Shown one piece after another: positions 37,283-43,753 of a stretch of DNA of 43,753 nucleotides. The DNA lies in contig CACISL010000003.1 of NCBI GenBank assembly GCA_902589305.1, positions 32,001-75,753 on the forward strand, read 5' to 3'. Source of the stretch: an uncultured Pelagibacteraceae bacterium (GTDB lineage: Bacteria > Pseudomonadota > Alphaproteobacteria > Pelagibacterales > Pelagibacteraceae). The notes under the pieces were generated by a model. It had not been told where the DNA came from. It saw nothing but the letters and a program-made list of their open reading frames with translations, and did not search any database. Within the stretch, counting starts at the first letter, position 1; every line of letters begins with the position of its first letter. A program made the position numbers and the translations under genes.

Positions 37283-37854
37283 TATTTTATACCTGGAACT
37301 GAATTGTCAGAGTAGTCCTTTATTTTACTTAATAATAGTCTAAATGGTATTAACATTAAACAAGTTATTAGCATTTTTACGACTAAATCTCCAATAGCTA
37401 ATGAAATCCAAGGAATACCTGTTGCATAAAAAGCAATTGAAAAAAACAAGAAAGTATCAGTTATTGATCCAAAAGTAGATGAAACAAGTGGAGCAATAAA
37501 CCAACTTTTTTTTCTTAATTTGTCGAAAATTTGCACATCCAAATTTTGTGCAATAAAAAAAGCTAATCCTGATCCGATTGCTATTCTAATTGAGATTATA
37601 TCTGAAAAATTTGTAGAAACAAAAAGAGTTAGTAATATCCCAATAATAAAACCAAAGTATACTACTTTCCTTGCTACTAGTTTGCCATAAGCTCTATTAG
37701 CTAAGTCAGTAATCAAAAATGTGACTGGATAGCTAAATGCACCATAAGTTAGGAGATGTTCTAATCCAAAGTATTGTACCGGAAATTGTACTAAATAATT
37801 AGAAATTACAACTACAATTCCCATCAAAATTGATAGTTTGTAATATAAATTCAT
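37279..37854 (-). CDS. VUT-family queuosine-precursor transporter
   Basis: A 191-aa inner-membrane protein with about six helices. The segments [54 protein letters not shown] and [20 protein letters not shown] are typical of the YhhQ/DUF165 family, which takes up queuosine precursors (preQ0/preQ1). Uptake of a precursor would suit a streamlined genome, but the exact substrate here is inferred. It starts 1 base after rpmB and is likely read from the same transcript. Confidence 0.88.
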   Translation of the reverse strand: MNLYYKLSILMGIVVVISNYLVQFPVQYFGLEHLLTYGAFSYPVTFLITDLANRAYGKLVARKVVYFGFIIGILLTLFVSTNFSDIISIRIAIGSGLAFFIAQNLDVQIFDKLRKKSWFIAPLVSSTFGSITDTFLFFSIAFYATGIPWISLAIGDLVVKMLITCLMLIPFRLLLSKIKDYSDNSVPGIKY

Positions 37855-37855
37855 T

Positions 37856-38134
37856 TTATAATTTTGCAGAAATAGATGCTTTGATTTTTTTCACTTTTTT
37901 AGAAAGTTTAGCATTTTTAGCTGTCTTTAAAAAATTATCTAAACCACCTTTGAAATCAACTGTCCTCAAAGCTGCGTTGGCTACGTTTAGCTTAATATCT
38001 TTTTTTAATAAATCACTTCTGAAAGTGACTTTTTTTAAGTTTGGCAAAAATCTGCGCTTAGTTTTATTCTTCGCATGACTTACGTTATGACCTTTTAAGG
38101 GTGATATTCCTGTCAATTCGCATCTTTTAGACAT
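37856..38134 (-). CDS. rpmB: 50S ribosomal protein L28
   Basis: The 92-aa protein starts MSKRCELTGISPLKGHNVSH and has the conserved KTKRRFLPNLKKVTFRSDLL, followed by NAALRTVDFKGGLDNFL. It is the longer alphaproteobacterial form with a basic C-terminal extension. An AGGA stands about 8 bases before the ATG. It has its own promoter-like sequence just upstream and is followed after 1 base by the transporter gene. Confidence 0.97.
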   Translation of the reverse strand: MSKRCELTGISPLKGHNVSHAKNKTKRRFLPNLKKVTFRSDLLKKDIKLNVANAALRTVDFKGGLDNFLKTAKNAKLSKKVKKIKASISAKL

Positions 38135-38150
38135 AATTTTTTCCTACTGG

Positions 38151-38179
38151 TATATAAATATTGTGTCGATAAGGGTCAA
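38151..38179 (-). promoter_or_regulatory. Probable sigma-70 promoter for rpmB
   Basis: On the minus strand TTGACC (38179-38174) and TATATA (38156-38151) are separated by exactly 17 bases, close to consensus. Transcription would start near 38144, a few bases before the AGGA ribosome-binding site and about 10 bases before the rpmB ATG. The -35 box contains the TGA stop codon of pyrD (38178-38176). This is the best promoter match I found in the window. Confidence 0.55.
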
Positions 38180-39222
38180 GCATTAATTCCCACTGCTTCA
38201 CTAATATTTTTAAGTTTCTCCTTAAACAAAATTGAAATTAACTCCTTTTTTATATCTTTGACAATTCCTGGGCCTTTATAGACCATTCCAGTGTATAGCT
38301 GTACTACGTTCGCGCCAGCACTGATTTTTTCAAAAGCGGATTTTCCAGAGTCTACTCCTCCTACTCCAATTATTTGAATTTTTCCTTTAGTGTCTTTATA
38401 AAACTTTTTAATTAGACTTGTAGACAAATTTTTTAAAGGTTGTCCAGATAACCCTCCTTTTTCATTTTTTTGAATATCAAACAAATTATCTCTATTTTTG
38501 TCAGTGGTGTTAGATACTATTATACCTTCTATTTTAAATTTAAAAATTAATTCAATTATGTTACTTATATTATCTTCATTAATATCGGGTGAGAGTTTAA
38601 TTACTAAAGGTTTATAAATATTTTTGTCTTTTTTAATTTTATTTAAACCTGTTAGAAGTTTTTCTAATTCTTTTTGATCATGAAAGTCTCTCAAACCCTC
38701 AGTGTTTGGAGAGGATATATTTATTGTTAAATAGCCAGCGAGAGAAGAAAGTCTTGATAAACATAAGTAATAGTCTTCTTCTTTATTTATGGTGTCTTTA
38801 TTGGGGCCAACATTAATTCCTAAAAAACCAGTTGGCAAGTTTTCTGCAATTCTTTTGGAAACAATTTCTGAACCATGATTATTAAATCCTAGTCGATTAA
38901 TTAGAGCTTGATCTTTTTCTAACCTAAAGACTCTTGGTTTAGTGTTACCAAGCTGTCTCTTAGGAGTAATTGTTCCAACTTCTACAAAACCATAGCCAAG
39001 TTTAAATAAAGAGTTGTAAACTTCTGCACTTTTATCAAATCCTGCTGCAAGACCGATTGGATTTGGTATCTTCTTATTTAATAATTGGGTTTCTAAAAAT
39101 TGTTCATTTTCCACTTTAAAAATACCTTTTGGTAAAAAATTAATTTTCAATGATTTTATCGCTAAATCATGAGCTGCTTCAGGATCTAGTGAAAATATGT
39201 AAGGTCTTAAAATTGAAAACAT
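38176..39222 (-). CDS. pyrD: Dihydroorotate dehydrogenase (quinone), class 2
   Basis: PyrD oxidises dihydroorotate to orotate with FMN and passes electrons to ubiquinone at the inner membrane. The 348-aa protein has the class 2 N-terminal helical membrane-contact region, PNPIGLAAGFDKSAEVYNSL, VGTITPKRQLGNTKPRVFRL, the catalytic Ser region LTINISSPNTEGLRDF and the late IIGVGGVDSGKSAFEKISAG. Its ATG shares its first base with the lysS stop, so the two are coupled. Confidence 0.96.
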   Translation of the reverse strand: MFSILRPYIFSLDPEAAHDLAIKSLKINFLPKGIFKVENEQFLETQLLNKKIPNPIGLAAGFDKSAEVYNSLFKLGYGFVEVGTITPKRQLGNTKPRVFRLEKDQALINRLGFNNHGSEIVSKRIAENLPTGFLGINVGPNKDTINKEEDYYLCLSRLSSLAGYLTINISSPNTEGLRDFHDQKELEKLLTGLNKIKKDKNIYKPLVIKLSPDINEDNISNIIELIFKFKIEGIIVSNTTDKNRDNLFDIQKNEKGGLSGQPLKNLSTSLIKKFYKDTKGKIQIIGVGGVDSGKSAFEKISAGANVVQLYTGMVYKGPGIVKDIKKELISILFKEKLKNISEAVGINA

Positions 39223-40784
39223 TATTTTATTTTACCATTTATTAATTGAATAGTTTCTTTTAGCCCAAAAAAACTTATAAAAAATCCCATTCTAGGTCCA
39301 TTCTCCTCACCAAAAACTACTTCATATATAAGTCTAAACCAATCTCTAAGATTTTTCTCGTAACCATTTTCTTTTCCAACAGTATATACATGGGTTTGAA
39401 TTTCCTCAGGGCTTAATTTTTGATCCAATTTTTTTAATCTCACAATTAAATTTTCTAGAGCTTTTTTTTCACTCGTGTTTGGCTTCTTAAATTTTTTACT
39501 TGGTGCGACTTTATCCTTAAAATAATTGATCGCATACTCAGTTAATTCATCAAGAATTTTATGATTTGATGGAATTATTTCTTTATGAAATCTATTAATA
39601 AATTTCCATAAAATTTTCTTATTGTCTGCATTGCTTGAACCAACTAAATTTAATAACATTGAAAAAGGCATAACAATTTTTTCTTTAGGTGGATTGCCGT
39701 TGTGAACATGCCATACTGGATTTAATATTTGATCTTTAATTTCTTGACTATGATACTTTTCAAGATAAACAAGATATTCGTCAACAGTTTTTGGTACTAC
39801 TTCGGCGTAAAGTTTTTTTGCCCTTTTAGGATTTGGATACATGTATAATGCAAGACTTTCGGGAGATGCGTATCTTAACCATTGTTCTATTGAAATTCCG
39901 TTACCTTTTGACTTTGAAATCTTTTCTCCTTTTTCATCTAAAAATAACTCGTAAGCAAAACCATTTGGAGGTGTTTTACCCAGCGTTCTACAAATTTTAT
40001 TTGACAATATAGCGCTCTCTGTCAAATCTTTTCCGTACATTTCAAAATCAACGTCAAAAGTAAACCAGCGCATTGCCCAATCTACTTTCCATTGTAATTT
40101 ACAATTTCCATTTAAAATGCTTGTCTCAATTTTTTCTCCTTTATTATCAAATACCACTTTACCTGATTTATGATCTTTCTCTAATAAAGGTATCTCAAGG
40201 ACTTGTCCTGTTTTCGGACAAATGGGTAAAAATGGACAATAGGTTTTGCGCCTTTCTGCTCTAAGCGTTGGTAAAATAATTTTCATAATCTCCTCATATT
40301 TTTCCAATACACGTATTAAAGAATCATTAAATATTCCTTTTTTATAATTATCAGTTGAACTTTTGAAGTTAAATTCAAATTTAAATTTTTTTAAAAACTT
40401 TTTAAGCATCTCATTATTATGCTCACCGAAGCTATCGTATTTTTTAAAAGGATCAGGAATTGATGTTAGGGGTTTTCCTATATTTAATTTTAAAATTTGA
40501 TCATTCGGAATATTGTCGGGTATTTTTCTCAAGCCATCCATGTCATCTGAAAATGTAATCAGTTCATGATCAATTTTTTTTATATGACTCAGGGCATTAA
40601 TCATCATTGAAGTCCTTGCTACCTCGCCGAATGTACCAATGTGTGGAAGTCCGCTAGGACCATAACCTGTTTGAAAAGTAATCTTGTTTTTCTTCTTTAT
40701 TATTTCTTTTCTATCATTCAACAATCTTCTGACTTCTACAAATGGCCAAGATGAAGTAGATTGAATTAAGTTGTTATCGAACAT
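39222..40784 (-). CDS. lysS: Class I lysyl-tRNA synthetase
   Basis: This is the class I type LysRS found in archaea, alphaproteobacteria and spirochaetes, not the common class II enzyme. The 520-aa protein has the HIGH motif as SGLPHIGTFGEVARTS and the KMSKS motif as GEKISKSKGNGISIEQW, with FSDDMDGLRKIPDN between them. The C-terminal alpha-helical anticodon domain follows. It is divergent from trkH with a 93-base gap and overlaps pyrD by one base. Confidence 0.95.
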   Translation of the reverse strand: MFDNNLIQSTSSWPFVEVRRLLNDRKEIIKKKNKITFQTGYGPSGLPHIGTFGEVARTSMMINALSHIKKIDHELITFSDDMDGLRKIPDNIPNDQILKLNIGKPLTSIPDPFKKYDSFGEHNNEMLKKFLKKFKFEFNFKSSTDNYKKGIFNDSLIRVLEKYEEIMKIILPTLRAERRKTYCPFLPICPKTGQVLEIPLLEKDHKSGKVVFDNKGEKIETSILNGNCKLQWKVDWAMRWFTFDVDFEMYGKDLTESAILSNKICRTLGKTPPNGFAYELFLDEKGEKISKSKGNGISIEQWLRYASPESLALYMYPNPKRAKKLYAEVVPKTVDEYLVYLEKYHSQEIKDQILNPVWHVHNGNPPKEKIVMPFSMLLNLVGSSNADNKKILWKFINRFHKEIIPSNHKILDELTEYAINYFKDKVAPSKKFKKPNTSEKKALENLIVRLKKLDQKLSPEEIQTHVYTVGKENGYEKNLRDWFRLIYEVVFGEENGPRMGFFISFFGLKETIQLINGKIK

Positions 40785-40802
40785 TACTATGGTTTATTAA
40801 AT

Positions 40803-40831
40803 TTTATACGCAAAATACAGATATAATTGCA
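40803..40831 (-). promoter_or_regulatory. Possible -10 box for lysS in the lysS/trkH gap
   Basis: The 93-base gap between divergent lysS and trkH is one of the larger ones here. On the minus strand TATAAA (40808-40803) lies 19 bases before the lysS ATG, with only a poor -35 (TGCAAT) 17 bases upstream. For trkH, TTGAAT (40842-40847) and TAATCT (40864-40869) are 16 bases apart but very close to the ATG. Neither is convincing on its own, but promoters for both genes must lie in this gap. Confidence 0.3.
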
Positions 40832-40877
40832 TCATATTAAGTTGAATTTTTGGACTATTTAAATAATCTTGATTCTA

Positions 40878-42326
40878 ATGGCAACAAACAAAACAGTCTT
40901 TTTTTTAATAGGCATATTATTAATGGTTTTAGGTGCATCTATGTTAGCACCCTATGCTTTACAAATATTTTTTGATGAGGGAAGTCATAGCTTTGTTTCA
41001 GCGTCATTTATAACTATTTTTATAGGAGTGCTTTTTATTTTAGCCAACCTTGAGAGAGAATTTAGATTAAATCTACGACAGACTTTTTTATTTTCCTCTT
41101 TAGCTTGGATGATGGTAGCTGTTTTTGGAAGTTTGCCTTTTTTACTTTCCACTCAAGACTTTAGTTTTAGTGAGGCATTTTTTGAAAGTATGTCTGGAAT
41201 TACCACCACAGGAGCTACAATTATATCAGACTTAGATAACAGTCCAAAAAGTATTTTATTATGGCGGGCAATAATGCAATGGTTGGGTGGGATTGGAATA
41301 GTTGTGATGGCAATAACGATATTACCTTTGCTTAAAGTGGGAGGGATGCAACTATTTAAAATGGAAGGGCCAGATAGTACTGAAAAAATCTTACCTCGAA
41401 CTATTGAGGTTGCTGCAATCATAATTTCTACTTACATCGTTCTCACTTTTCTTTGTGGTCTATTTTACTGGTTATTCGGAATGACTGTGTTTGATAGCAT
41501 AAGTCATTCGATGACAACAATTGCTACTGGTGGTTTTTCAACACATAATGACTCGATAGGTTTTTTTAAAAGCTCAAACATAGAAATAGTTGCAAGCGTT
41601 TTTATAATATTAGGTAGTATTCCTTTCATTTCTTACTTGAAATTTGCCCAAGGGAATAAAAGTATTTTTTTTAAAGATGTGCAAATAAAAGGTTTGTTAT
41701 ATTTATTAACAATTTCAATAACTGTAATGTTTTTTTATCTTCTATTAATTAATTATGAAAGTGGATTGTTAGAAAAGATAAGAATTGCTTCATTTAATGT
41801 TATTTCTATTTTGTCAGGAACAGGATATGTAACAGATGATTTTGGTTTATGGGGAAAATTTTCTTTAATATTCTTTTTGCTCTTAATGTTTATTGGCGGT
41901 TGTGCAGGCTCTACCGCATGCGGGATAAAGATATTTAGACTTCAAATGCTTTTAATTTTTTTGATAAATCAAATAAAAAAACTGATTTCTCCAAATGCAG
42001 TGATTATAACAAAATATAATAATCAAAAAATTTCTGATAGCTTTATAAACTCTGTGATCATTTTTATTTTCACTTTTTTATTTATTTTTCTAATTATTGC
42101 TATGTTACTGTCTATAAGTGGACTTGATTTTATTACCTCTATTTCTGGTGCTGCAAGCGCAATATCAAATGTTGGGCCTGGTTTGGGTGAAATCATAGGT
42201 CCTAACGGTAACTATAAAGATGTACCTGATCTATCCAAATGGATTTTGTCATTTGGAATGTTGCTGGGAAGATTAGAACTATTTGCAGTATTAGTATTAT
42301 TTTTCCCTTCGTTTTGGAGAAACTAA
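40878..42326 (+). CDS. trkH: TrkH-family potassium uptake transmembrane protein
   Basis: TrkH is the membrane-spanning part of the Trk/Ktr K+ uptake system. I choose the ATG at 40878 (MATNKTVFFLIG; 482 aa) over a TTG 9 bases upstream. The four pore loops are visible: SGITTTGATIISD, TTIATGGFSTHND, SILSGTGYVTDDFG and SAISNVGPGLGEI, each with the filter Gly. The final helix ends MLLGRLELFAVLVLFFPSFW, a TrkH hallmark. The partner TrkA is not in the window. An MFS gene follows after 3 bases. Confidence 0.95.
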   Translation: MATNKTVFFLIGILLMVLGASMLAPYALQIFFDEGSHSFVSASFITIFIGVLFILANLEREFRLNLRQTFLFSSLAWMMVAVFGSLPFLLSTQDFSFSEAFFESMSGITTTGATIISDLDNSPKSILLWRAIMQWLGGIGIVVMAITILPLLKVGGMQLFKMEGPDSTEKILPRTIEVAAIIISTYIVLTFLCGLFYWLFGMTVFDSISHSMTTIATGGFSTHNDSIGFFKSSNIEIVASVFIILGSIPFISYLKFAQGNKSIFFKDVQIKGLLYLLTISITVMFFYLLLINYESGLLEKIRIASFNVISILSGTGYVTDDFGLWGKFSLIFFLLLMFIGGCAGSTACGIKIFRLQMLLIFLINQIKKLISPNAVIITKYNNQKISDSFINSVIIFIFTFLFIFLIIAMLLSISGLDFITSISGAASAISNVGPGLGEIIGPNGNYKDVPDLSKWILSFGMLLGRLELFAVLVLFFPSFWRN

Positions 42327-42329
42327 ATA

Positions 42330-43703
42330 ATGGAAATATACAAAAAACAATCAATTTCAGAAACTTTTAAAGTTTATTTTGACAGTAGAATGATCAAAAT
42401 TCTTTTGCTTGGTGCTATTAGTGGTTTTCCCTGGGTAATAATCGGAAGTAGTTTGAGTTTATGGTTAAAAGAGGATGGTTTGAGCAGAAGCACAATAGGC
42501 TGGGCAGGTTTAATTTTTGCCGTGTATGCTTTTAATTACCTTTGGGCCCCAATAATAGATAGAGTAAGAATTCCATGGTTAACTAAGAAAATTGGTCATA
42601 GACGGGGGTGGATCGTGACGATGCAAGCTCTAATTCTGATAAGTTTAATTAGTTGGAGTTTTATAAATCCTACAACCAACTTAGCTTTAGTAATAAGTAT
42701 AGGATTAATAATAGCTGTTGCCTCTGCCACTCAAGATATAACAGTTGATGCTTTAAGAATTGAACAGATTGGCGAACATGAGGGAAAATCAATGCAGGCC
42801 GGGGCAGCTATGGCGGTTGTCGGATGGTGGACTGGTTATAAATTAGGAGGAGCAGTAGCTTTAAATTCAGCGGAATTTTTCCAACAATCAGGAATTGAAA
42901 ATTATTGGCAAATTACATTTTTAATTTTAGGTGCAATTATTATTATCTGTAACATTGGATTAATGTTCGTTAATGAACCTCAGCCAAATGATAGAAGAGA
43001 GTCTCAGAAAAAAACTGACAAAATGATTGAGGAAAAACTTGGATTTTCAAATCTTATTTCAAGAACTATTGCTTGGTTGACCGGTACAGTGATAGGTCCT
43101 GTTATAAGTTTTTTCCAAAAAAATGGTTTTTATATTGCAATTGCAATACTTGGATTTGTTTTTCTTTTCAAAATTGGTGAAGCATTCCTAGGTAGAATGT
43201 CAGTTATCTTTTATAAGGAAATAGGATTTACAAAATCTGATATTGCTCTTTACTCTAAAGGGTTAGGTTGGATAACAACAGTAATTTTTACTTTGATTGG
43301 TGGGTTATTTGCAATTCGATCCGGAGTAATAAAAGCAATGTTTGTATCAGGAGTATTAATGGCTTCAACAAATTTACTTTTTTCTTTACTTGCATGGTAT
43401 GGGAAGTCCGAAATATTATTTGCAATAGCTGTTATTTTTGACGATATGGCAGCTGCTTTTGCGACCGTTGCTTTTGTGGCTTTTATTTCTATGCTGGTTG
43501 ATAGAACTTACACAGCGACACAATATGCACTTCTTGCATCGATTGGAACCGCAGGAAGAACTACATTGGCGGCTTCATCGGGGGCTTTGGTCGATTGGTT
43601 AAATGGAGATTGGGGAATATTCTTCATTATTACAGCTATCATGGTAATTCCATCATTAATATTCCTTTATATGATCAAGGATAAAATAAAGTTGAATGAT
43701 TAG
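42330..43703 (+). CDS. MFS transporter, AmpG/PAT-like
   Basis: A 457-aa polytopic protein with about twelve helices. The N-terminal half has GAISGFPWVIIGSSLSLWLK, LWAPIIDRVRIPWLTKKIGH followed by RRGW, and then VASATQDITVDALRIEQI, which match the AmpG/PAT branch of the major facilitator superfamily (the ATQDI.VDA motif is typical). AmpG itself carries muropeptides from the periplasm, but the branch also contains acetyl-CoA and siderophore-type carriers, so the substrate here is open. It follows trkH by 3 bases and is the last gene in the window. Confidence 0.82.
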   Translation: MEIYKKQSISETFKVYFDSRMIKILLLGAISGFPWVIIGSSLSLWLKEDGLSRSTIGWAGLIFAVYAFNYLWAPIIDRVRIPWLTKKIGHRRGWIVTMQALILISLISWSFINPTTNLALVISIGLIIAVASATQDITVDALRIEQIGEHEGKSMQAGAAMAVVGWWTGYKLGGAVALNSAEFFQQSGIENYWQITFLILGAIIIICNIGLMFVNEPQPNDRRESQKKTDKMIEEKLGFSNLISRTIAWLTGTVIGPVISFFQKNGFYIAIAILGFVFLFKIGEAFLGRMSVIFYKEIGFTKSDIALYSKGLGWITTVIFTLIGGLFAIRSGVIKAMFVSGVLMASTNLLFSLLAWYGKSEILFAIAVIFDDMAAAFATVAFVAFISMLVDRTYTATQYALLASIGTAGRTTLAASSGALVDWLNGDWGIFFIITAIMVIPSLIFLYMIKDKIKLND

Positions 43704-43753
43704 CTATTTAACAAATAATTACAATATTATTAATCTTCATAAAAAACCTAACA
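43704..43753. other. Non-coding AT-rich end of window
   Basis: The last 50 bases after the MFS stop codon are AT-rich and show no start of a gene, hairpin or tRNA that I can support. A gene beyond the window edge could begin or end just outside. Confidence 0.4.

Noticed and set aside
1-43753. CRISPR arrays, insertion sequences, prophage or integrase genes
   Set aside because: I saw no repeated spacer pattern, transposase or phage gene. Poly-A and poly-T runs are frequent but reflect base composition.

Overview
This window looks like a piece of a SAR11-clade (Candidatus Pelagibacter-like) alphaproteobacterial chromosome. The sequence shows very low G+C (roughly 30% by eye), Lys/Asn/Ile-rich proteins, almost no intergenic DNA, many start/stop overlaps, and gene pairs typical of Alphaproteobacteria: DUF4167 next to prmC/prfA, ubiG divergent from lysC, argJ divergent from secA, DUF2948 between murA and hisD, class I lysyl-tRNA synthetase, and a J-domain gene before cobS/cobT. 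I see no insertion sequence, prophage, integrase, CRISPR array or rRNA. There is one tRNA gene. No stretch longer than about 100 bases lacks a gene.

Left part (1-12.6 kb): the 3' end of an M23 peptidase gene faces a minus-strand run lysC-ispG-prfA-prmC-DUF4167. Divergent from lysC is ubiG, which converges on a DUF1178 gene and argJ. secA diverges from argJ and converges on a photolyase gene, which follows a putative sugar O-methyltransferase gene.

Central minus-strand block (12.6-19.4 kb): murA-DUF2948-hisD-infA-tRNA-Phe form a tightly packed run that continues into the methyltransferase gene. The infA stop codon shares its last base with the first base of the tRNA. A second run encodes a TVP38/VTT membrane protein, a DUF255 thioredoxin-like protein, a 61-aa membrane protein, a 64-aa charged protein, a 41-aa basic protein and dCTP deaminase.

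Plus-strand superoperon (19.46-27.9 kb): rpmH-rnpA-yidD-yidC-argB-HAD phosphatase-dapD-dapE-SET-domain protein-GT-C-like membrane protein-GT2 glycosyltransferase, nearly all overlapping or abutting. It links ribosome/RNase P and membrane insertion with arginine and lysine synthesis, and ends in three accessory-looking genes.

Right part (27.9-43.75 kb): a minus-strand run (59-aa membrane protein, 583-aa putative exported protein, def, fmt, truA) for N-terminal formyl-Met handling and tRNA modification; divergent aroK-aroB; bolA divergent from a J-domain gene followed by cobS-cobT; a minus-strand run lysS-pyrD-rpmB-queuosine-precursor transporter; then trkH and an AmpG-like MFS transporter on the plus strand.

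Most of the window is housekeeping. The parts I consider worth a second look are the unusual tRNA-Phe and its fusion to infA, the cobS/cobT/J-domain trio, the SET protein with the two glycosylation-type genes, and several very small conserved-looking genes.
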